A stretch of 64,000 bases of DNA from RUG100 sp034927505 (GTDB lineage Bacteria > Bacillota > Clostridia > Peptostreptococcales > Anaerovoracaceae), in contig JAYFPY010000010.1 of the NCBI GenBank assembly GCA_034927505.1, forward strand, positions 92,009 to 156,008, given 5' to 3'. The stretch's first letter is position 1. Every line of letters begins with the position of its first letter. The position numbers and the translations under genes are program-made. Shown one piece after another: positions 50,039-57,132 of this stretch. The notes beneath the pieces were generated by a model. That model saw only the letters and a list, made by a program, of their open reading frames with translations, made no database searches and was not told the DNA's origin.

Positions 50039-51367
50039 CTATCTGAACATTTTTGGTATTTTTGCACCCGGCTTCGTCATCTGCCTCATCATCTTTCTGG
50101 CCTCTTCATATCTTTTGACCAGGCTGTTGATCTTGCTGACCGGCTGTCCGCATCCTGCGGATATCCTCTTTCTTCTGCTGGCGTTGAGCAGAGAAGGTTC
50201 TTTTCTTTCTTGTTTTGTCATCGAATGTATTATGGCTTCCATCTGTCCGAATTCTTTCTCGGATTTGTCCACGTCCACATCCTTCATGGCGTTGGTGTTC
50301 ATTCCCGGCATCATTCCCAGGATCTTTCCGACACCGCCCATTTTCTTGATCTGTCCCATCTGATCCAGGAAATCCTCCAGAGTGAACTGATTCTTTTTGA
50401 TCTTTTTTTCCAGCTTTGCCGCCTGTTCATCATCGAACTGTGCCTCAGCCTGTTCTATAAGGCTCATCATGTCGCCCATTCCCAGTATCCTGCCGGCCAT
50501 TCTGTCCGGATGGAAAGGTTCAAGCGCATCCATCTTTTCGCCCATACCTATGAACTTTATCGGTTTCCCCGTTACTTTTCTGGCTGACAGTGCTGCACCG
50601 CCTCTGGAATCACCGTCCAGTTTAGTCATGATGATGCCGTCTATGCCCAGTTTATTGTTGAATCCTTCTGCGGCATTCACGGCGTCCTGACCTGTCAGTG
50701 CGTCGACTACCAGCAGTATTTCATGTGGCTTTATTTTGCCCTTGATGCGGGCCAGTTCCTCCATAAGGTCTTCATCTATCTGCAGTCGCCCTGCCGTATC
50801 GACGATCAGGACATTATATCCTTTGACCTGAGCCTCTTTCATCGCAGCCAGTGCAATTTTTTCCGGCTCTTTGCTGTCTCTCATAGTGAATACCGGCGTG
50901 TCCACAGATTTTCCCACTACTTCCAGCTGATCTATTGCAGCCGGCCTGTATATGTCACATGCGCACAGCATAGGTTTCTTGCCGTTTTTCTTCAGATAAG
51001 CCGCCAGCTTGCCGCAGGTGGTAGTTTTACCTGTACCCTGCAGGCCCACCATGAGGAGGACCGTGAAACCGCTGGAAGAGTATGTTATTTTGCTCTCCGT
51101 GCCGCCCATCAGTGCTGTAAGCTCGTTATTTACTATTTTTATTACCTGCTGCCCCGGCGTCAGTGATTTCAGTACATCTTCACCCAAAGATTTCTCTTTT
51201 ACCTCGGCAACGAACTCCTTCACTACTTTGAAGTTTACGTCTGCTTCCAGCAAAGCCAGTTTTACTTCGCGCATGGCCGCATCGATATCTGTTTCTGTCA
51301 GTGAGCCCTGTCCCTTCAGGTTTTTGAAAACTCCCTGCAGTTTTTCGGACAATCCTTCAAATGCCAT
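50039..51367 (-). CDS. ffh: Signal recognition particle protein Ffh
   Basis: GTPase that binds signal sequences and 4.5S/6S RNA. The 442-residue protein has an N domain (AFEGLSEKLQGVFKNLKGQG), a G domain with GLQGTGKTTTCGKLAAYL, DTAGRLQIDE and TKLDGDSRGGAALS, and a methionine-rich M domain (MGGVGKILGMMPGMNTNAM, RRKRISAGCGQPVSKINSL). The RNA-binding SGSG loop reads SAGCG. It follows ylxM by 20 nt. Confidence 0.98.
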   Translation of the reverse strand: MAFEGLSEKLQGVFKNLKGQGSLTETDIDAAMREVKLALLEADVNFKVVKEFVAEVKEKSLGEDVLKSLTPGQQVIKIVNNELTALMGGTESKITYSSSGFTVLLMVGLQGTGKTTTCGKLAAYLKKNGKKPMLCACDIYRPAAIDQLEVVGKSVDTPVFTMRDSKEPEKIALAAMKEAQVKGYNVLIVDTAGRLQIDEDLMEELARIKGKIKPHEILLVVDALTGQDAVNAAEGFNNKLGIDGIIMTKLDGDSRGGAALSARKVTGKPIKFIGMGEKMDALEPFHPDRMAGRILGMGDMMSLIEQAEAQFDDEQAAKLEKKIKKNQFTLEDFLDQMGQIKKMGGVGKILGMMPGMNTNAMKDVDVDKSEKEFGQMEAIIHSMTKQERKEPSLLNASRRKRISAGCGQPVSKINSLVKRYEEARKMMRQMTKPGAKIPKMFR

Positions 51368-51387
51368 TGGAACTCCTATTCTTTTCT

Positions 51388-51744
51388 CTATTCTTCCAGG
51401 TTGTCAATAATGCGTTTTATCTCGGTCATCTTCCTTTTCAGCCCGTTATTTCCAACGTTTTCTTCCATTAACTCGTCTATCATTCCGTCTATTTTTTTTA
51501 TCGCCTGCTCCCGTTCTTCCAGTATCCTGGTCAGGGAAAGTTTCTCTTCATATCCATTGAGGGCCGCCTCTGCTTTTTTCAGAGTGTCGTGTACGCCCTG
51601 CCTGCTGATCCCGAATTCCTCGCCGATCTCGGACAAAGACATATTTTCATCGTGATACAACCTGGTCACTTCCTGTTGTTTTTCTGTCAGCAGCCCGCCG
51701 TAATAATCCAGCAGCATACTGTATCGGGTCGACTCATCTATCAT
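51388..51744 (-). CDS. ylxM: YlxM/p13-like SRP-associated DNA-binding-fold protein
   Basis: The 118-residue helix-turn-helix protein starts MIDESTRYSMLLDYYGGLLT; this ATG (51744) has GGAGGG four bases upstream and gives the family length, so a longer frame to 51816 that crosses the promoter is rejected. The sigma-70-region-4-like helix reads MSLSEIGEEFGISRQGVHDT. YlxM is encoded with ffh and modulates SRP GTPase activity in streptococci. First gene of the ylxM-ffh-rpsP-khpA-rimM-trmD operon. Confidence 0.92.
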   Translation of the reverse strand: MIDESTRYSMLLDYYGGLLTEKQQEVTRLYHDENMSLSEIGEEFGISRQGVHDTLKKAEAALNGYEEKLSLTRILEEREQAIKKIDGMIDELMEENVGNNGLKRKMTEIKRIIDNLEE

Positions 51745-51787
51745 TTTTCCCTCCGGTGTCAAGCATTTTCCCTTGTCACCGCTATAT

Positions 51788-51816
51788 AATATATCATGCC
51801 GACCGGATAGTGTCAA
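51788..51816 (-). promoter_or_regulatory. Promoter of the ylxM-ffh-rpsP operon
   Basis: TTGACA (51811-51816), 17-bp spacer, TATATT (51788-51793), about 40 nt ahead of the ylxM start. Confidence 0.8.
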
Positions 51817-51959
51817 GGTTTTTTACTTTATATATCCTACTTGTCTGTGCACTATGGCAGCGCTGTTTCCTGTGTCGATTTTACTGTCTGGTGTGTCTGC
51901 TCCGCCGCTTGATATGTCGATTCCTCCATCGAACCGTTTGATTCCTCCATCGGCCCGTT

Positions 51960-52274
51960 TGAAACTCATCACTTGCTATTTTTTCCCGGTTGATGAGTTT
52001 TTTACACCGGTTTTGTTCGATTCTGCCTTGTTTCAGCCTGATGCCGGCAGCCGGAAACTCATCACTTGCTGCTTTTTTGCCGGTTGATGAGTTTTTCTGC
52101 TCGTTTTCTCGCCGATCTGGCCCTCCGCTGGCCGCCGGAAACTCATCACTTGCTATTTTTTCGCCGGTTGATGAGTTTTTTACACCGGTTTTGTTCGATT
52201 CTGCCTTGTTTCAGCCTGATGCCGGCAGCCGAAAACTCATCACTTGCTGCTTTTTCGCCGGTTGATGAGTTTCC
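51960..52274. repeat. Array of four hairpins in a duplicated ~178-bp unit
   Basis: The arms AAACTCATCA and TGATGAGTTT recur four times, beginning near 51962, 52055, 52139 and 52233. Each pair encloses about 20 nt of the type CTTGCT(A/G)(T/C)TTTTTC.CCGGT. Copies 1+2 and 3+4 form two units of about 178 bp: the 50-nt segment ACACCGGTTTTGTTCGATTC to GATGCCGGCAGCC after copy 1 is repeated exactly after copy 3. The rest of 51817-51960 holds no gene that I can support (only short T/C-rich segments with two ATTCCTCCATCG. repeats). No cas gene or spacer pattern is present. Confidence 0.85.
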
Positions 52275-52633
52275 CCAGTCTCCTTTGCTCTCTCGCCATA
52301 GTTTCCATCGCTTATCTTATCTTCATTCCCTGCGAAATATGTTCCTGTACTGAAATGCCCTGTGGATCTGTCAGAGCTGAGCATGTTCCACAGGCCCTCA
52401 GCCTTTCCGAGATCTCCTGCGTGATATCCGGTATCTTGCAAAAAGAGTTTTGTATTATCTTTCTTGCTTTTTGATTCGCTCTCAGTTTTCTTCCATGCCC
52501 CAAAAATTAACCACTTATTAACCACTTTTGCAGAGAAGTAAGCAGTATTACATGGTATTATACAGTATTTTGCAGTAGTAAAATCAGACAAGTAAAATGC
52601 CTGCATCATTGTCATTGCAATGGCTACAGGCAT
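52211..52633 (-). pseudogene. Possible ADP-ribosyltransferase-like gene remnant running into the hairpin array
   Basis: A 140-codon frame whose central part reads GYHAGDLGKAEGLWNMLS, then STGHFSTGTYFAGNEDKI and NYGERAKETG. The order H-x-G, then GTGTYFA, then YGER recalls the H-Y-E class of ADP-ribosyltransferase folds, by memory only. The first 60 codons look non-coding, there is no ribosome site, and the last 20 codons lie in hairpin copy 4, so the gene appears truncated at both ends. Confidence 0.3.
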
Positions 52634-52638
52634 TGATC

Positions 52639-52715
52639 TGGTGAGGCACGAGGGATTCGAACCCCCGACCTGCGCATTCGTAGTGCGTTACTCTATCCAG
52701 CTGAGCTAGTGCCCC
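52639..52715 (-). tRNA. tRNA-Arg (anticodon ACG)
   Basis: A 77-nt cloverleaf with encoded CCA: acceptor GGGGCAC/GTGCCTC, D arm TAGCTCAGCTGGATAGAG, anticodon loop CTACGAA giving ACG (inosine expected, codons CGU/CGC/CGA) and T arm GGGGGTTCGAATCCC. The top pair of the anticodon stem is an A-C mismatch. Confidence 0.95.
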
Positions 52716-52726
52716 AGATATCAACA

Positions 52727-52751
52727 GCGATACGGCAAGGAGCCGCATCGC
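52727..52751. repeat. Isolated hairpin near tRNA-Arg
   Basis: GCGATaCGGC and GCCGcATCGC pair around AAGGA. Neither side has a T-run, so it is not an intrinsic terminator; a processing or structural element is possible. Confidence 0.4.
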
Positions 52752-52813
52752 CATTGATTATACATTATTTTCACCTTGTTTGTAAAGTGAATCTCTGAAA
52801 TTAACGTTCCGGA

Positions 52814-53044
52814 TCACAGCCCGAATTCTGCTGCTGCATCCACTGTGTTATGATCATAAGACCTTGGGAAAGCTATTATGAAATCATTCTGGTCAGTCCC
52901 CTGTCCGTCTTTTTCAAATGATGCATTCCAGCCGTATACCAGTCTTTCAAATCCCTTGACCACATATCCATCGCACTCGTGATCAGTTGTATCGTAAGCA
53001 TCTGCCAGTATGATTACATCATCCTGTGTCTTGTCAGTCCCCAT
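52814..53044 (-). CDS. Hypothetical short protein or gene fragment
   Basis: A 76-codon frame, MGTDKTQDDVIILADAYDTT to NDFIIAFPRSYDHNTVDAAA, with protein-like composition (acidic, no low complexity). The ATG lies in the flank of the terminator of the preceding surface-protein gene and has no ribosome site. It may be the 3' piece of a lost gene or a short real gene; not recognised. Confidence 0.35.
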   Translation of the reverse strand: MGTDKTQDDVIILADAYDTTDHECDGYVVKGFERLVYGWNASFEKDGQGTDQNDFIIAFPRSYDHNTVDAAAEFGL

Positions 53045-53078
53045 ACAAAACCCGCGAAAATCAGTGCTTCCGCGGGCC
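53044..53078 (-). terminator. Terminator of the downstream giant surface-protein gene
   Basis: GCCCGCGGAAG.. pairs CCCGCG with CGCGGG across a 13-nt loop on the minus strand, followed by TTTTG, 17 nt after the stop. Confidence 0.75.
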
Positions 53079-53094
53079 TTTGATCATTTTAATT

Positions 53095-56046
53095 TTATTT
53101 AACTGTAACCTTCACATATGTCCTTACGCCATTGACTGCCAGTACGTATATTTTTACTGTACCGAATCTCTTGCCTTTGATGACTCCCTTCTTGCTCACT
53201 GTTGCCACTCTCTTGTCTCCGCTGATGTATCTTACCTTTGCAGCATGATCCTTGGACATTATTATCTTGCCTTTGTTGACTCCTTTAACTTTTGCCTTTA
53301 TCTTAACTGTCTTGCCAACTGCTACTGTTGCCGTTTTTCTTGAAGCCTTTATGCTCTTAGTATTAGTAAGCTTTTTCACCTTGTTTCCGGCTATGGAATG
53401 TACGGTAATGCTTCTCTTGATTATCTTTTTCTTGCCGTTTATAACTTTGTAAGCCGCTACATAGTACTTGTATTTTTTGCCTTTCTTCAATTTGCCTTTG
53501 GTCCACTTGAAAGTCTTGTTTCCCTTGATGGTCTTTACCTTCTTGTACTTGTGAGCGCAGTGTCCGAAGTAGATATAGTATCCGTCGGCATTGCCTACTT
53601 TCGTCCAGGTAACTACCTGCTTGGTCTTTCCTTTGGCGATTGCTTTCGGAAGCAGTATATATGCAGGCGACAGATCAGCCTGCCATACTGCATACAGATC
53701 CAGCTGCTGCTTATTTCCAAGTTTCACAGCCTGTCCCAGTGAGTATTTAGTACCTGTGCCATCTGCCTTAGTATTCCAGCCGGTGATGGTGTATCCGCTC
53801 CTTGAGAACAGATTGCCTCTCAGTGCAGTAGATACTCCTGCAGGGATCGACTGAGTATAACTGGTGACAGCAGACCCGCTGAAGTTACTGTGGAATGTCA
53901 CAGTCGCCGGGTCTCCCATAGGCGTAGCCTTGGCTTCCCATACAGCATAAAGCGTTATGTTTTCGCCTGCATTCGGTCTGATCATATCCCCATCATTATA
54001 GTCTTTCGAGCTGCCCTGGCTGTACGGAGTGGTGCTCCAGCCTGCAAATACATAATCCGAGCTGGGCGGTGTCAGAGTGTTCGTTTTGATCTTTGTACCC
54101 GGAACCGTATTCGGATCCACCTTCGTATTGTCATAGTCTATTACATTGTTGACTGTCTGGTCTGTCATAGTGCCGTATCCGCCGTTGGCCTCGAACTTTA
54201 TAGTTGCCGGTCTTGCTTTCTTTTCAACTTCGAAAGCGCCTCTGCATCCGCCCTTTACCGTCACATACAGTCCATCGGTCTTTTCTGTCGGCGTCAGCAC
54301 CTGCGGCGTCCCTGCTGTACCGTCTGATTTGTCATAAGGTATATACAGGATCTTGAAATCGTGAGTTCCTGCATTTGTATAGTCAGGATAGTTGATCCGT
54401 ACTGTCACGTCGCCTGTATTGTTCGACCACGGTGCGCAGTTTGCTGTGTTGTGTTCATCTACGCCTGTCCCCGTCAGCTCGTTCATGTTCTTTATTATAG
54501 AATCTACATTTGTATCCGTCGGCGACGACAGTCCTTCAAAACTGCCGGTATCAACAGTGCCCATGAACCATCTGGTTTCTCTTCCCACACGATAGTTGTT
54601 CTTGTCTGTGGAATGGAATCCTATCTGATAATATCCTTCCAGTGCTTTGCCTGACTGAGACAATGTACTGTAAGCTGTATTCAGCGCATCGCCTTCATTG
54701 GTCTTGCCCCTGGCCACGTATTTTTCATGAGCATTTCTTATCTCTACATTGGTCCCTGCCGGCTTTTCTGTTACATCGACATTGATGTCGGCCTTGAACG
54801 GCAGCCCAACTCTGTTATATCCGCTGGTCTGCTTTACAGCCGAAGATATTATAGCTTTGCCCCATGACTGAGTGGATATGTCCGGTGAATTGTTCACGAT
54901 AGGGACATCCTTTTTGTCTCCAAGCAGAGTGCTGGTCGCCCATGCTGTATTGCCGCTGACTGTGCCGCCCAGCCCGATAAAGTAACCTCCACGGTCTCCT
55001 GCAGACCCTTCGTTGTTGACGCTGACTCCGCCGCCGTAGGAAGCTCTGTTCCCTGTTATTGTGCCGCCGTACATCACGAATATCCCTCGGCATACCGCAA
55101 CGCCGCCGCCGCCTGCATCTTTGGCGTACATCTTTGTCACTGTCGTCTCAGCATCGGCCTCATTGTCTTTGATAGTCCCGCCGAACATTATCAGCTTTCC
55201 CGGGCTGCTGCTCCCCACATTTGAAATGTTTATTGCTCCGCCTGCTCCGCCGTTGGGTCCGTACATAGCTTTATTGCCTGAAAACAAACATCCGTCATAC
55301 AGTATAGTTGTTCCGTCGTACAAACTGATGGCGCCGCCGTTATGTGACTGGCCTGTATTCGTATTGTTCGTGAACGAGCCCTTCACATATAGTCTTGTCG
55401 CTGCATCTCTGACATATACCGCACCGTAAGTAGAAAAGTTGTCGGTGATCAGCGCGCCGCTGTTGACATAGCAGTGCATACCGCTTTCCAGATATACCGT
55501 ACAGACGGCTCCTGATGTCTTGCTTGCTCCTGCGCCCCTTACAGTACAGCCGCTGTTAAAGTTCAGCACTGTGCCTTCGTTGTAAGCTTCTACTATCGAA
55601 CTGTTTGCCCGATTGCCGTCCAATGTCAATTTTTCAAAAGTGACATTTGCCTTTTTTGTGACATCAAAGAAGCTTCCGCTGGTAAATGCCGAACCTCTTT
55701 TCAAAGTTTCGCTTCCGGTCTTGCCTTTGATGGTGACTTTTGCCGCTGATGTATCCAGTTTCAGCTCGGCTGTCATAGCGATATCATTCTCCACTATTAT
55801 TTCAGCAGTGGTCCCCGCATTGGCATTTTCTACAGCCGTCTTTAATTCATCGAATGTAGTTACACTTTCCGTTCCGGCTTTTGTCGTCGCAGCTTTCTCA
55901 GTCTTCTCGACCTGCGATGTGCCGCTCTCCTGCCCGCTGCCGGCATCCGCGGCAACAGCCATTGTTCCTGGACCGAACATCATGGTGACTGAGACTGCAA
56001 TTGTCAGTATCCATATGCCGATCTTATTATGTTGTTTCCTGTTCAT
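53095..56046 (-). CDS. Giant secreted surface protein, paralog B (beta-helix, InlB-type repeats, Ig-like C-terminus)
   Basis: The 983-residue protein has a signal peptide (IGIWILTIAVSVTMMFGP) and a Ser/Thr/Glu-rich linker. A right-handed beta-helix follows at about 60-400, with repeats such as GGAISLYDGTTILYDGCLF, GGTIKDNEADAET and FVMYGGTITGNRASYGGGV. Two Listeria-Bacteroides (InlB B) repeats follow (TITGWNTKADGTGTKYSLG, DLYAVWQ). The C-terminus is FN3-like (GYYIYFGHCAHKYKKVKTI) and Ig-like (ATVAVGKTVKIKAKVKGV), without LPXTG. It is paralogous to 57133-60291; the last ~270 residues are nearly identical. Likely adhesin or matrix protein. Confidence 0.75.
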   Translation of the reverse strand: MNRKQHNKIGIWILTIAVSVTMMFGPGTMAVAADAGSGQESGTSQVEKTEKAATTKAGTESVTTFDELKTAVENANAGTTAEIIVENDIAMTAELKLDTSAAKVTIKGKTGSETLKRGSAFTSGSFFDVTKKANVTFEKLTLDGNRANSSIVEAYNEGTVLNFNSGCTVRGAGASKTSGAVCTVYLESGMHCYVNSGALITDNFSTYGAVYVRDAATRLYVKGSFTNNTNTGQSHNGGAISLYDGTTILYDGCLFSGNKAMYGPNGGAGGAINISNVGSSSPGKLIMFGGTIKDNEADAETTVTKMYAKDAGGGGVAVCRGIFVMYGGTITGNRASYGGGVSVNNEGSAGDRGGYFIGLGGTVSGNTAWATSTLLGDKKDVPIVNNSPDISTQSWGKAIISSAVKQTSGYNRVGLPFKADINVDVTEKPAGTNVEIRNAHEKYVARGKTNEGDALNTAYSTLSQSGKALEGYYQIGFHSTDKNNYRVGRETRWFMGTVDTGSFEGLSSPTDTNVDSIIKNMNELTGTGVDEHNTANCAPWSNNTGDVTVRINYPDYTNAGTHDFKILYIPYDKSDGTAGTPQVLTPTEKTDGLYVTVKGGCRGAFEVEKKARPATIKFEANGGYGTMTDQTVNNVIDYDNTKVDPNTVPGTKIKTNTLTPPSSDYVFAGWSTTPYSQGSSKDYNDGDMIRPNAGENITLYAVWEAKATPMGDPATVTFHSNFSGSAVTSYTQSIPAGVSTALRGNLFSRSGYTITGWNTKADGTGTKYSLGQAVKLGNKQQLDLYAVWQADLSPAYILLPKAIAKGKTKQVVTWTKVGNADGYYIYFGHCAHKYKKVKTIKGNKTFKWTKGKLKKGKKYKYYVAAYKVINGKKKIIKRSITVHSIAGNKVKKLTNTKSIKASRKTATVAVGKTVKIKAKVKGVNKGKIIMSKDHAAKVRYISGDKRVATVSKKGVIKGKRFGTVKIYVLAVNGVRTYVKVTVK

Positions 56047-56077
56047 AACTGTTTCTCCTTCCCGTTATCCTGCTATG

Positions 56078-57031
56078 TTATTCACCCGCTGCAAGACTCA
56101 TCAGAAAGTCTGCATAACCTTCTGCGATCCCGTTGGTCATTCTGCTGTCGATTTTCTTGACGCCTGCGTTTTTATAGATGTCCCAGACTCTCTTGATGAA
56201 TATAGGCGTCTTGTATTTTACAGCCGTATATTCCTTCGCCATAGATACCAGTTGGGCTCTGTTCCTGTTTCCGATAAAGTTGGTGTATCTCTCATTCACG
56301 CCGCCGTTGATATAGTAATCTTCAACTGCTTGGCTGATCGTCTTTCCCGAAGCTACGGCTTCAGCCAGATTTGCAGCATCAGCGTCAGCGTTCAGATCGC
56401 CCATATCGTATGTAGTCCCGGCTTTTCCCATGTTGCTTACAGTTGCATTATAGTAAGCCGACTGAGATGCGCTCGTGCCCACAGTGTTTCTCGTATACAG
56501 CAGGAATGTCTGCAGATCTCCTGCCCATCCGGACAAGTCGTTCCACTGTCTGCCCCGCATACCCAGGATGTATGATCCTGTGTTCTTGTGCATGCTTGCG
56601 GACACTGCTGCCGCCATGTGTCTTACATCCATGCCGTTCACATCTGTGGTCGAACTGAAATACCCATGAAGCGCCGGGGCCTGCTCCTGTACATATGCCA
56701 CGAATTTTTTGTCTACTTTCCCGCCTGCGATCTCCCATTTGCTGCTTGTGTACTCGCTGTTGAACTGTCTGATATACATGAAAGCCAGCCACTGTTTGCC
56801 GTTGGCTCTCGTGAACGACCCGGATATTTTTCCGGTGTACTGCTGAGCTGCGGCATCCAGTTTCTGCATGTTCTGTGCGAAAGTCTGCTCTGCCGGATCC
56901 GCCTTGTAAGCCGTCGCCGCATTCGCATTATCCGCCGTCATTCCTGATCCCGGTATGCCGATCAGCATCGCCGCGACCAGCAGCATCACGAAAATGATTC
57001 GTCCTTTCCCTTTTTTCATTTCCTTCATCAT
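56078..57031 (-). CDS. Secreted protein of unknown function between two surface paralogs
   Basis: The 317-residue protein has a signal peptide (IIFVMLLVAAMLIGIPGSGM, cleavage near NANA). The mature part is helical, with aromatic-rich stretches: KQWLAFMYIRQFNSEYTSS, VRHMAAAVSASMHKNTGSYI, GMRGRQWNDLSGWAGDLQTF and YKTPIFIKRVWDIYKNAG. The HMAA...GWAGDLQT pattern seems conserved-family-like, but I cannot name the family, and no catalytic motif is visible. AAGGAGG precedes the start. It sits 31 nt upstream of paralog B, so the two are likely cotranscribed, and 100 nt after paralog A across a terminator. Confidence 0.6.
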   Translation of the reverse strand: MMKEMKKGKGRIIFVMLLVAAMLIGIPGSGMTADNANAATAYKADPAEQTFAQNMQKLDAAAQQYTGKISGSFTRANGKQWLAFMYIRQFNSEYTSSKWEIAGGKVDKKFVAYVQEQAPALHGYFSSTTDVNGMDVRHMAAAVSASMHKNTGSYILGMRGRQWNDLSGWAGDLQTFLLYTRNTVGTSASQSAYYNATVSNMGKAGTTYDMGDLNADADAANLAEAVASGKTISQAVEDYYINGGVNERYTNFIGNRNRAQLVSMAKEYTAVKYKTPIFIKRVWDIYKNAGVKKIDSRMTNGIAEGYADFLMSLAAGE

Positions 57032-57071
57032 TTTATTTCCTCCTTATTTTATGTGATTTTTATTCCAAAAA

Positions 57072-57107
57072 AAGGAAAACGCGTTTTCACACGTTTTCCC
57101 CTTTATT
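57072..57107 (-). terminator. Terminator of surface-protein paralog A
   Basis: GGAAAACG and CGTTTTCC form an 8-bp perfect stem on the minus strand with seven T behind. It lies 40 nt upstream of the next gene, leaving no room for a separate promoter there; partial read-through may feed the downstream pair. Confidence 0.85.
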
Positions 57108-57132
57108 GATTTATAGCATAATTGCTGTCAGG

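Noticed and set aside
51745..51816. Longer YlxM start at 51816
   Set aside because: It would begin inside the -35/-10 promoter; the ATG at 51744 has GGAGGG at the right distance.
51960..52274. CRISPR array
   Set aside because: Only four palindromic units, with intervals that are themselves duplicated rather than unique, and no cas genes nearby.
52727..52751. Terminator for tRNA-Arg or the neighbouring frame
   Set aside because: The hairpin has no T-run on either strand.
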